DNA from: DAIOXA01 sp050949165
GTDB taxonomy: Bacteria; Bacillota; Proteinivoracia; UBA4975
Reading direction: 5' to 3'
DNA length: 13,171 bases
Assembly: GCA_050949165.1 (NCBI GenBank)
Contig: JBMNFF010000008.1
Span: 1-13,171, forward strand
How positions within the stretch are numbered: position 1 is the first letter of the stretch; each line of letters starts with the position of its first letter. This document shows, in pieces, positions 1-6,045 of the stretch. Under the pieces are notes generated by a model. The model searched no databases, had not been told where the DNA came from, and saw only the letters and a list, made by a program, of their open reading frames with translations. Position numbers and translations under genes: made by a program.

Positions 1-344
1 TACTTTTTAACCAGTGCCAAAAAGCGGTCGGTATTGAGGGACTGTTCATTTACTGTATCAATGGTATGCTTTAATTTGGTTATCCTTTCTTCCAGTGCCT
101 TCTGCTCGGTTTCATATTCAGCCGACATCTTGTAAAAACGCTCTTCGGGAATTTTGCCCATCACATTGTCTTCATATAGCTTTCGAATGATTTTATCTAT
201 GTCAGCAATGCGAGTCTGTGCTTGTTCGTACTCCTTTTGACTTTGGCGGAGTTCTTTGGCAAGTTCCTTTTCTGAATTATTCATTACTATACGGATGAAT
301 TCCTGTTCATGGTCTTTGGCAAAGGAGGTTACACGTTGTTTTAG
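1..344 (-). pseudogene. Large serine recombinase, C-terminal fragment (DUF4368)
   Basis: The minus strand is open from 344 to the left edge and encodes a charged, coiled-coil-prone segment. It contains FAKDHEQEF, then RIADIDKIIRKLYEDNVMGK, then PEERFYKMSAEYE. This is the hallmark C-terminal region of the DUF4368-type large serine recombinases (TnpX/Tn4451-like) found on clostridial conjugative and mobilizable elements. An in-frame TAG at 345-347 lies just upstream, and no catalytic resolvase domain or zinc ribbon is present, so the 5' part of the gene is gone. The remaining 3' end continues beyond the window. The homology stops close to the left inverted repeat of the neighbouring transposon at 380, which suggests that transposon or an associated deletion removed the rest. 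The family call is confident. Whether any product is made is unknown, and a functional recombinase is ruled out. Confidence 0.85.
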
Positions 345-379
345 CTAAACCATATAGTCCCTATGCTGACGGTATTGCC

Positions 380-407
380 TGTCCACGGATTGCCATATAT
401 AATGACC
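380..407 (+). repeat. Left terminal inverted repeat of the three-gene transposon
   Basis: Starts TGTCCACGGATTGCC and ends TAATGACC. It matches the reverse complement of 3245-3272 at 20 of 28 positions, best in the first 15 bases (12 of 15) and the last 8 (7 of 8). The TG start is typical of Mu-like ends. Confidence 0.65.
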
Positions 408-430
408 GTATCTAAAGAAAGGAAAGGAAA

Positions 431-476
431 GGACGCCCCGTTAGCGTGCTACACCACAAGTAGCACCAAGGCGTCC
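431..476. other. Two-tier hairpin in the transposon leader
   Basis: An outer stem GGACGCC (431-437) pairs with GGCGTCC (470-476). An inner stem GTGCTAC (446-452) pairs with GTAGCAC (460-466), with a 7-base loop. A purine tract of repeated GGAAA precedes it (415-433). It lies between the left inverted repeat and the first gene. It could insulate the element from outside transcription, attenuate its genes or mark a protein-binding site. There is no T-run, so it is not a classic terminator on the plus strand. Confidence 0.5.
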
Positions 477-488
477 CAACTCAAAACC

Positions 489-1041
489 ATGGTCATTATA
501 TCAAGTTACGAGCTGGTTGAAAACCCTAACACGGGTGTTTTTTGTTCGGAGCGGAGAGCAGAACCCCTGCCCCTGCTGTGGTGGTAGCTTGAAAGTCGTT
601 GGCAGCAGGGAACGCAAGTACATAAACGGTATTGGTGAGAAAGTAGTGTTGGTAATCCGCAGGCTTCAATGTTCTCACTGCTCTAAAGTTCACCATGAGC
701 TTCCAGACATCCTCACCCCTTACAAGCGGTATGGGAGTGAAAGCATTGAAGCAGTGGTCAGCGGCGAGAGTGAACTAACCGTTGCCGCAGATGAGTCTAC
801 AATTACCCGCTGGAAGCATTGGTTTCAGGAGATTTGCAATTACCTAGCCAGTGCTCTGGTGTCCATTGCAATCCGTTATTGTCTTCAGTCTGCGGGAGGC
901 GAATCCAACCTCCCTCAGTCTCCGCTCCAAAGGATCTGGCAGCTAGTAGGGAACGCCCCTCGTTGGCTAGCGAGAACTGTCCGTCCGGTGGTAAACGCTA
1001 ATTATTGGGTACATACCCGTTCTGCATTACTGTCCGGGTAG
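489..1041 (+). pseudogene. DUF6431 zinc-ribbon transposon protein, frameshifted
   Basis: The main frame (TTG at 517 to stop 1041) encodes a zinc ribbon: CPCC at about residues 18-21 and CSHC further on, then HHELPDILTPYKRY. This is the pattern of DUF6431 proteins that accompany DDE/ExeA transposons; their role is unknown but they are probably DNA-binding. The likely true N-terminus lies in another frame, starting at ATG 489 with MVIISSYELVENPNTGVF. The two frames join at a run of six T (538-543). Skipping one T would give a continuous protein of about 183 residues running from NTGVF into VRSGEQ. So either a one-base insertion has broken the gene or slippage at the T-run produces the full protein. 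The TTG start at 517 has no good Shine-Dalgarno. The gene ends 45 bp before the transposase. Confidence 0.75.
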
Positions 1042-1086
1042 ACAAGCAGTAGACTCATGTTAAGACCGAAATGAGGAGGAATTAAC

Positions 1087-2439
1087 ATGAGAGACCAGAA
1101 GAAAGCAGAGGCAATAGCACAAGAACGTATGCAGCTTCTGGCGCCACTGCTGGCAGAAGGGCTAGACCCGGCCATGATGAAGCAATTGAAGACCCAGATT
1201 TGTACTCAAACAGGCATTTCTGACCGCACCTTGCGCCGGTACCTGGCTCAGTACAGGGCTGGGGGCTTTAACGCGCTCAAACCCAAGGGAAGGCCTCGAA
1301 AATCCCAAGAAACCATCCCTGAACATGTTATGGAGCAGGCAATACTGCTGCGCCGGGAGGTGCCTAGCCGTAGCGTGGCCCAGATCATTCAGGTATTGGA
1401 GTGGGAAGGCCTAGTCCCGCCAGGACAGATTAAGCGTAGCACCCTCCAAGACAGGCTATCCCAGCGGGGCTACAGTACCCGGCACATGAAGCTGTATGAA
1501 TCCTCAGGTGTAGCCAGCAGGAGGTTTCAGCAGAAGTACCGGAATAAGCTATGGCATTCGGACATAAAGTATGGCCCCTACTTACCTGTGGGGCAAGATG
1601 GCACTAAAAAACAAGTCTACTTGGTCACCTTCATGGATGACGCTACTCGCTTTATCCTCCATGGCGAGTTCTACCCGACCCTAGACCAGGTCATTATTGA
1701 GGACTGTTTCCGAAAGGCAATCCAGAAGTATGGAATACCAGAAGCTGTCTTCTTTGACAACGGCAGCCAATACAAGACCAAGTGGATGAACCGAGCCTGT
1801 GCCAAAATGGGAATCCGGCTACTCTTTGCCAAGCCCTATTCCCCAGAAGCAACTGGCAAAGTTGAACGGTTTAACAGGGTGGTAGACTCCTTCCTCCAGG
1901 AAGCTGCCTTGGAGAACCCCCAAACCTTAGACCAATTTAACCAGTTGTTCTGGGTCTGGCTTGACGAGTGTTACCAGCATAAGCCCCACAGCAGCTTAGC
2001 TAATAATTTGTCTCCGGAAGCCACATACCATAGCGGCAAGAAAGCACTGAAATTCCTGGATCCAGAAACAATAGCAAATGCCTTTCTCCATCTTGAGGAA
2101 CGGAAGGTAGATAAGTCCGGCTGCATAAGCTTCCAAGGTGAAAAGTACGAAGTAGGCTTGCCCTTCATTGGCTGTAAAGTGAATGTGGTCTATGATCCCG
2201 CAGATACTTCTCAGCTGACCATCGAATATGAGGGACATCCTTCCTGGACCGCCAAGAAGCTGGTCATTGGCGAGAAGACGGGCCCCAAGCCTGCGCTGCC
2301 ACCCCACATGCAGCGAGAGCCTGCTAATACCTCTAGGCTGTTGGCTGCAGCTGCAAGGCAGAATGAGGAGCGCAAGGTTCAACAAGCACCCGCCGTTTCT
2401 TACAGGATAGTCAGGAAGGGCGGTGAGCAGGATGTATGA
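1087..2439 (+). CDS. DDE transposase, Mu/TniA type
   Basis: A 450-residue protein that would carry out strand transfer for the element. An N-terminal helix-turn-helix region (about residues 35-72, including TGISDRTLRRYL followed by basic GRPRKS) should bind DNA. The RNase-H-fold rve core carries D159 (WHSDIKYG), D224 (FFDNGSQY) and E260 (GKVERFN), a D-D-35-E triad with everything intact. The C-terminal third resembles the beta-barrel region (Mu transposase C) and ends in a basic tail that may contact the ATPase. The ATG is preceded by GAGGAGG at good spacing. Its stop overlaps the start of the ATPase gene, implying translational coupling. It is probably functional, given the intact triad and full length. 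Confidence 0.9.
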   Translation: MRDQKKAEAIAQERMQLLAPLLAEGLDPAMMKQLKTQICTQTGISDRTLRRYLAQYRAGGFNALKPKGRPRKSQETIPEHVMEQAILLRREVPSRSVAQIIQVLEWEGLVPPGQIKRSTLQDRLSQRGYSTRHMKLYESSGVASRRFQQKYRNKLWHSDIKYGPYLPVGQDGTKKQVYLVTFMDDATRFILHGEFYPTLDQVIIEDCFRKAIQKYGIPEAVFFDNGSQYKTKWMNRACAKMGIRLLFAKPYSPEATGKVERFNRVVDSFLQEAALENPQTLDQFNQLFWVWLDECYQHKPHSSLANNLSPEATYHSGKKALKFLDPETIANAFLHLEERKVDKSGCISFQGEKYEVGLPFIGCKVNVVYDPADTSQLTIEYEGHPSWTAKKLVIGEKTGPKPALPPHMQREPANTSRLLAAAARQNEERKVQQAPAVSYRIVRKGGEQDV

Positions 2440-3232
2440 GGCCTTTTACGGACTCACCAATACGCCGTTTTCCAGGGACATTCCCACCGATCAGCTCTAC
2501 CCCTCGGTGATGATGGAAGAAGTACTGGGGAGGTTGCAGCACGCTGCAGAGCGACAGCTGTTCGCCGTGGTCACCGGAGATTGCGGCACCGGCAAGACTA
2601 CCACCCTGCGACGGTTAAGGGATACCCTCGACCCATCCAAGTTTATGATGATGTACTTAGCAGATTCAAAGCTAACTCCCCGCCATTTCTACAAGGGACT
2701 GTTGGAACAGCTGGGCTGTGAATCTAAGTTCTACAGGGGGGATGCCAAACGGCAGCTGCACCGGGAGATTGAACTAATGCGGGGCATCCACCGCCTGCTG
2801 CCTGTGGTTATTGTTGACGAGGCCCATCTACTGGATAGGGAGATGCTAGAGGAAGTTCGGTTCCTACTCAATTTCAAGATGGACGCAGAGAGCCCCATGG
2901 CATTAATTCTCGTCGGTCAGAGCGAGCTCTGGGACAAGTTTCAGCTGCAGGCCTTCGCAGCCATCCGGCAGCGGATTGACCTGCAGTGCAAGCTGCCGCA
3001 CTTCGATCGGGCGCAGGTAGGGGAATACATAAAAAGACACCTTGCCTACGCGGGGGTTGAGCACGAAACCTTCTCAGACGGGGCTATTGAAGAGATTTAC
3101 CGTTTCTCCAGCGGGGCGGCTAGACTGGTGAATAAGGTATGCACCCACTGCCTGCTCTACGGTGCGCAAAACGGAAAACGGATTATTGACGATCATATGG
3201 TGAAGTTGGTCATCCAGGGGGAGCTACTCTAG
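2432..3232 (+). CDS. ExeA/TniB-like AAA+ transposition ATPase
   Basis: A 266-residue AAA+ ATPase (COG3267/ExeA-like) that in Mu, Tn7 and Tn5053-type elements selects targets and activates the transposase. Walker A is GDCGTGKT (residues 49-56), Walker B VVIVDEAH (125-132), and LILVGQSEL acts as sensor 1. A C-terminal helical lid follows. I chose ATG 2432 over the GTG at 2423: family members begin MYEAFYGL, and AGGAAGGG at 2412-2419 is correctly spaced for the ATG but too close to the GTG. It overlaps the transposase gene by 8 bp, so the pair is translationally coupled. True ExeA secretion proteins share the fold, but the context shows a transposon role. Confidence 0.88.
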   Translation: MYEAFYGLTNTPFSRDIPTDQLYPSVMMEEVLGRLQHAAERQLFAVVTGDCGTGKTTTLRRLRDTLDPSKFMMMYLADSKLTPRHFYKGLLEQLGCESKFYRGDAKRQLHREIELMRGIHRLLPVVIVDEAHLLDREMLEEVRFLLNFKMDAESPMALILVGQSELWDKFQLQAFAAIRQRIDLQCKLPHFDRAQVGEYIKRHLAYAGVEHETFSDGAIEEIYRFSSGAARLVNKVCTHCLLYGAQNGKRIIDDHMVKLVIQGELL

Positions 3233-3244
3233 CTCTCCCTCCTT

Positions 3245-3272
3245 GGTCACTAGGTCCGGCAGTTCGCGGACA
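3245..3272 (-). repeat. Right terminal inverted repeat of the three-gene transposon
   Basis: On the minus strand it reads TGTCCGCGAACTGCC, then reaches TAGTGACC. It matches the left end (380-407) at 20 of 28 positions. It starts 12 bp after the ATPase stop codon, and pglZ homology begins about 11 bp beyond it. Confidence 0.65.
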
Positions 3273-3283
3273 ATTAACAACGT

Positions 3284-3638
3284 CTACCACTGGCCATTAT
3301 GGGCTAGCAGTAACAGTAACCCCTTGCCGCCTAAGATTTCACCATGAGCCAGCCGGTCTATAGTATCTACAATTAAGCCAGCAACCTGTACCCGTGGGCC
3401 GGTGAGGGCTTCTAGGTCCTCATCTACGTTGCCTTGTCCAAGAGATTTGGCATAGTAAACGTTGGCCTTACCGAGGTGATGATTGCCCAAAATAGCCTCC
3501 ACAGCTGATCTTCCCTACGGGTATTTTTCAAGTAGTCAGCAATGTTCATGGGCATTTCGCCGGCAAACATGGCTCGCCGGGGAAATAGCAGTAGTTGTAG
3601 GGATCCAAGCATAGCAGGAACCTTCACTCATTGAGCCG
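3284..3638 (-). pseudogene. pglZ: PglZ core remnant (BREX type 3-like), at least two frameshifts
   Basis: Three minus-strand frames join into a PglZ-like alkaline-phosphatase-fold segment. The first reads SCYAWIPTTTAIS (about 3620-3580), the second RRAMFAGEMP then TRREDQLWR (about 3575-3490), and the third VEAILGNHHLGKANVYYAK, then VDTIDRLAHGEILG (3502-3284). Known PglZ proteins carry PT-T-SR-A-F-G and VD-(I/V)D-(R/K)-HG-(I/V)LG motifs in this order and spacing, which is the basis of the call. One-base shifts separate the frames. The N-terminal part and everything after GQW are missing, including the later TADHG-type motif. It is cut close to the transposon's right end at 3272 and is not functional. 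The subtype assignment to BREX-3 leans on the adjacent brxF-like piece. Confidence 0.65.
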
Positions 3639-3770
3639 TTAAAAGCATGGAGATTTTCTTTGACGCAGTAACCGAGATTTCCCGCTACCCGGAGGACCAG
3701 CTATGATAACCAACCGATTGTATTGGTTTGAAGCATCAGCGATATGCTTTTTTAAAGATATTATATCCAC
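3639..3770 (-). pseudogene. brxF: BrxF-like P-loop fragment (BREX type 3)
   Basis: A 43-codon minus-strand frame starts at GTG 3770, with a GGGG purine patch upstream. It reads through NRLVIIAGPPGSGKSRLLR to a stop at 3639. The Walker A motif GPPGSGKS sits about 30 residues from the start, as in BrxF, the roughly 150-residue P-loop protein that opens BREX type 3 operons. After LLRQ the frame loses sense and runs into the pglZ remnant, so brxC, pglX, brxH and most of pglZ have been deleted between them. Alternatively it is the N-terminus of another small P-loop ATPase. Order and orientation (brxF upstream of pglZ) support the BREX reading. Confidence 0.5.
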
Positions 3771-3847
3771 TGCTATCCCCAAAAACACACTATATTAACA
3801 TACTGTTTCGCTATTGAGGCATTTATTCCCTCTAATAAAATGCAGGA

Positions 3848-3855
3848 TACCTAAC
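3848..3855. repeat. 8-bp direct repeat, left of IS256 element
   Basis: TACCTAAC occurs here and again at 5197-5204, the 8-bp target duplication length expected of IS256. The left inverted repeat starts 3 bases further in (3859), so the exact element edge on this side is slightly uncertain. Confidence 0.6.
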
Positions 3856-3858
3856 AAC

Positions 3859-3884
3859 GATAGTGTACAATTAAGTTCGCAAAA
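3859..3884 (+). repeat. IS256 left inverted repeat
   Basis: Begins GATAGTGT and ends GTTCGCAAAA. It matches the reverse complement of the right end at 20 of 26 positions. Confidence 0.8.
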
Positions 3885-3898
3885 GTAAAAAGGAAAAA

Positions 3899-3957
3899 CC
3901 ATCGGCAACCCCGAAATGGTAAGTGACGAGCAAACCAAAAGGAGTTGTTACCGATGG
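3899..3957 (+). promoter_or_regulatory. Stem masking the transposase start codon
   Basis: CCATCGGCAAC (3899-3909) can pair with GTTACCGATGG (3947-3957), giving ten pairs and one C-A mismatch. The 3' arm contains the ATG at 3954-3956, and the Shine-Dalgarno AAAAGGAG (3937-3944) lies in the loop. Transcripts entering from outside the element would carry both arms and hide the start, as is known for IS10 and IS50. A transcript beginning after 3909 would not. The regulatory role is inferred. Confidence 0.5.
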
Positions 3958-5147
3958 CTTACTCTTATTCTACTGGAAACTTCGAGAAAATGCTATTGCA
4001 ATTCATGTCAGAAGAAGACTCAATGCTCTCGATGCTGAAGTGGCTGTGCGAGCAACTTATGGAAGCCGAAGTAACATCTAAGGTCAATGCTTCCAAGTCA
4101 GAGCGTAACTCAGAAAGGTCCGGATACCGCTCCGGGTACCGTGTCCGCCGGTTCGACACTAGAATGGGGACCCTGTATTTGTTTGTCCCTAAGTTGCGCA
4201 AAGGCGGCTACATTCCCTTCTTCGTAACTGAAAAGAAACGATCAGAAGTTGCCCTTATGAATGTTATCCAGGAGGCCTATGTTAACGGAGTTTCCACCCG
4301 CAAGATTGAGAAGCTGGCCAAGAGCCTTGGCATCGACTCAATCTCCCGAAGCCAGGTTTCTCAAATCACAAGGGAATTAAACGATCAGGTGGAAGCTTTC
4401 CGGAAACGTCCGTTGAAAAAGACGTATCCTGTCCTATGGGTTGATGCATTATACGAGAAGATTAGGTACGACCGGCACGTGAAGAACATGGCAGTCCTTG
4501 TAGTTGTCGGGCTTGATGAAAGCGGCAGGCGCGACATATTAGCCATTGAGCCGATGCAGGATGAGTCTGAGGCTACCTACAGGGAGCTGTTCCAGAGGCT
4601 AAAGGACAGGGGCCTCAAAGATACATGGCTGGTAGTGTCCGATGCTCACAAAGGGTTGGTAAAAGCTGTTCAGACGTCATTTATCGGTTGCAGTTGGCAG
4701 CGTTGTAAAGTGCACTTCATGCGGAACATCTTGGCTCACCTGCCCGCCAAAGGCAAGGCAGCTTTCGCTGATAGGTTGAAGCAAATCTGGTTGCAGCCGG
4801 ATCTTGAAAGTGCTAAGAAATACGCCAATGCATTGATGGACACCTACGAAAACCAATACCCTGGAGCAGTAGAAGTTCTTGAATCTGGCTTGGAAGACTC
4901 TTTGCAGTTCTACAATTTTAACCGGCTAGATGCTAGGAAGATATCCTCAACGAACATGTTAGAGCGGCTTAACAGGGAGATTCGTCGGCGGACATCTGTT
5001 GTTGGCATCTTTCCAAGCATGGATTCTTATATCCGTCTTGTTACGACATACCTGATTGAATATGCCGAGGATTGGTCGTCAGGGAGATGTTATATAAAGC
5101 CAGATATTATCCAGTTAACAAAGGAAGATCGAATGCAGGTGGCATAA
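3954..5147 (+). CDS. IS256-family (mutator-type) transposase
   Basis: A 397-residue transposase, full length for the family. The catalytic triad is D164 (WVDALYEKIR), D230 (VVSDAHKG) and E337 (NMLERLNREIRRRT). The C-x2-H motif (C251, H254 in QRCKVHFMRN) follows the second aspartate as in other IS256 members. The conserved N-terminal signature VPKLRKGGYIPFF and the HTH-like GVSTRKIEKL are present. I chose ATG 3954 over the upstream TTG 3945 because AAAAGGAG ends nine bases before the ATG and would overlap the TTG. No frameshift or missing residue is seen, so it is probably active, subject to the start-codon hairpin noted separately. Confidence 0.95.
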   Translation: MAYSYSTGNFEKMLLQFMSEEDSMLSMLKWLCEQLMEAEVTSKVNASKSERNSERSGYRSGYRVRRFDTRMGTLYLFVPKLRKGGYIPFFVTEKKRSEVALMNVIQEAYVNGVSTRKIEKLAKSLGIDSISRSQVSQITRELNDQVEAFRKRPLKKTYPVLWVDALYEKIRYDRHVKNMAVLVVVGLDESGRRDILAIEPMQDESEATYRELFQRLKDRGLKDTWLVVSDAHKGLVKAVQTSFIGCSWQRCKVHFMRNILAHLPAKGKAAFADRLKQIWLQPDLESAKKYANALMDTYENQYPGAVEVLESGLEDSLQFYNFNRLDARKISSTNMLERLNREIRRRTSVVGIFPSMDSYIRLVTTYLIEYAEDWSSGRCYIKPDIIQLTKEDRMQVA

Positions 5148-5175
5148 TCCATTTACGGAGTGCAGATGGATTTTG
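5146..5175 (+). terminator. Weak hairpin after the IS256 transposase
   Basis: AATCCAT (5146-5152) pairs with ATGGATT (5166-5172) around a 13-base loop, then TTTT. It overlaps the stop codon and abuts the right inverted repeat. It is a short AT-rich stem, so termination would be partial at best. Confidence 0.3.
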
Positions 5176-5196
5176 CGAACAAAACTTGACACTAAC
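5171..5196 (-). repeat. IS256 right inverted repeat
   Basis: On the minus strand it begins GTTAGTGT and ends GTTCGCAAAA. It pairs with 3859-3884. Confidence 0.8.
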
Positions 5197-5204
5197 TACC
5201 TAAC
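5197..5204. repeat. 8-bp direct repeat, right of IS256 element
   Basis: TACCTAAC, identical to 3848-3855 and directly adjoining the right inverted repeat. Confidence 0.6.
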
Positions 5205-5229
5205 GGTTCCTGCAAAGATTTTCTTTATT

Positions 5230-5868
5230 TTATACACATATTAGCTCGCTTTCACTCAGTTTTTCAGCAATATCTAAGCGGCTGTCGTAGGAAGGATCAA
5301 TAATATCTTCGAAATATTTATTAACGGCCGCTAAGCAAGACTCTGATTCTTTCCGTGAGACGTTTTCCCATGTACTGTTAATGAGCTCAGTAGGAATGGC
5401 TAGACGAATTTTGCTCTGCTCGCCCCATTCAACAGTATAGTCAGTTACTTCGCTCACTTTACTGGTTGAAACATAGTCGGTACAATGCACTAAGTTATTC
5501 CTTAAACTTATGCAACTATGCAGCGTTCTTACATGCTTGTTGAAATTGTTTAATCTTAACTCATTATCAGAGAGTAATTCAGGTATAGCAATTAATCTAC
5601 GTCGAATGGAAGAGTTTATGAATTTATAATACTTTGTAGAGGTTACTTTTAGTTTGTTTTCTAAAGCATGCATTCCAGCATGGTATAGCAGGCAGGTTCT
5701 TGTCCCCTGTTCAAGAGCAGCGATTAGCAAGATAATGATACTAGCCAAAAGTGTAGTTTCTAAGCTTTTTGGCACATTGCAAGATAGTCTAAGCAATTCT
5801 TCGGCATTAACCCTTTTATTTTCATCGGTTCTTATAGTAAATCCAATAACAGCCCTATCCATATCCAT
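5230..5868 (-). CDS. HEPN-domain protein of unknown target
   Basis: A 212-residue, mostly helical soluble protein. A long hydrophobic helix (about residues 36-56, TTLLASIIILLIAALEQ) is followed by a helical middle. The motif SLRNNLVH at residues 121-128 gives R123-x4-H128, the R-x4-6-H catalytic signature of HEPN ribonucleases and nucleotidyl-modifying toxins. Helical context around R and H is as expected. The start ATG 5868 is supported by GGGGGAGA seven bases upstream; a second ATG lies two codons in. It is AT-rich like the HD gene upstream on the same strand, from which it is separated by 177 bp, so the two may or may not be co-transcribed. No MNT-type antitoxin gene is beside it. The domain call is fair. 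Function is not known: defence RNase, toxin or RNA-binding HEPN are all open. Confidence 0.65.
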   Translation of the reverse strand: MDMDRAVIGFTIRTDENKRVNAEELLRLSCNVPKSLETTLLASIIILLIAALEQGTRTCLLYHAGMHALENKLKVTSTKYYKFINSSIRRRLIAIPELLSDNELRLNNFNKHVRTLHSCISLRNNLVHCTDYVSTSKVSEVTDYTVEWGEQSKIRLAIPTELINSTWENVSRKESESCLAAVNKYFEDIIDPSYDSRLDIAEKLSESELICV

Positions 5869-6045
5869 CTAAAATCTCCCCCAGATTTAATTAGCCCAAT
5901 TGTTATCCTAAAGCTAGTGCGGTTTCTACTGCCCAAGACCTAATCCGTCAGAATATGAATTCCCTTTAGAATCTTAGCTAAATAAATGAAAATGGTTTCC
6001 GTTTACAGCAAATTCTAGATTTACTTTTCTAATCCCGGATATTCG

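Larger units (their letters stand above)
380..3272 (+). mobile_element. Three-gene Mu/TniA-type transposon (DUF6431 + DDE + ExeA ATPase)
   Basis: A unit of about 2.9 kb is bounded by imperfect inverted repeats at 380-407 and 3245-3272. It carries, all on the plus strand, a DUF6431 zinc-ribbon gene, a DD35E transposase and an AAA+ ATPase. A DDE transposase plus AAA+ partner is the logic of Mu (MuA/MuB), Tn5053 (TniA/TniB), IS21 and Tn7 elements. No 5-bp target duplication is visible: TTGCC on the left, ATTAA on the right. The flanks are unrelated, with a recombinase fragment on the left and a pglZ fragment on the right, and both homologies end within about 40 bp of the repeats. The element therefore probably sits at a deletion or recombination junction. 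The boundaries are inferred from the repeats and from where flanking homology stops. Confidence 0.75.
3856..5196 (+). mobile_element. IS256-family insertion sequence
   Basis: A complete IS of about 1.34 kb. Terminal inverted repeats lie at 3859-3884 and 5171-5196 and match at 20 of 26 positions, ending in the shared inner block GTTCGCAAAA. A single full-length mutator-type transposase gene fills the interior. Flanking copies of TACCTAAC suggest an original insertion not followed by rearrangement. It sits about 85 bp upstream of the brxF remnant start and may have separated that operon from its promoter. Confidence 0.85.

Noticed and set aside
3650..3705. A short plus-strand frame beginning MEIFFDAVTEISRYPEDQ
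   Set aside because: It is antisense to the Walker A fragment, only about 19 codons long, and lacks a ribosome binding site; the P-loop on the other strand is the better explanation.
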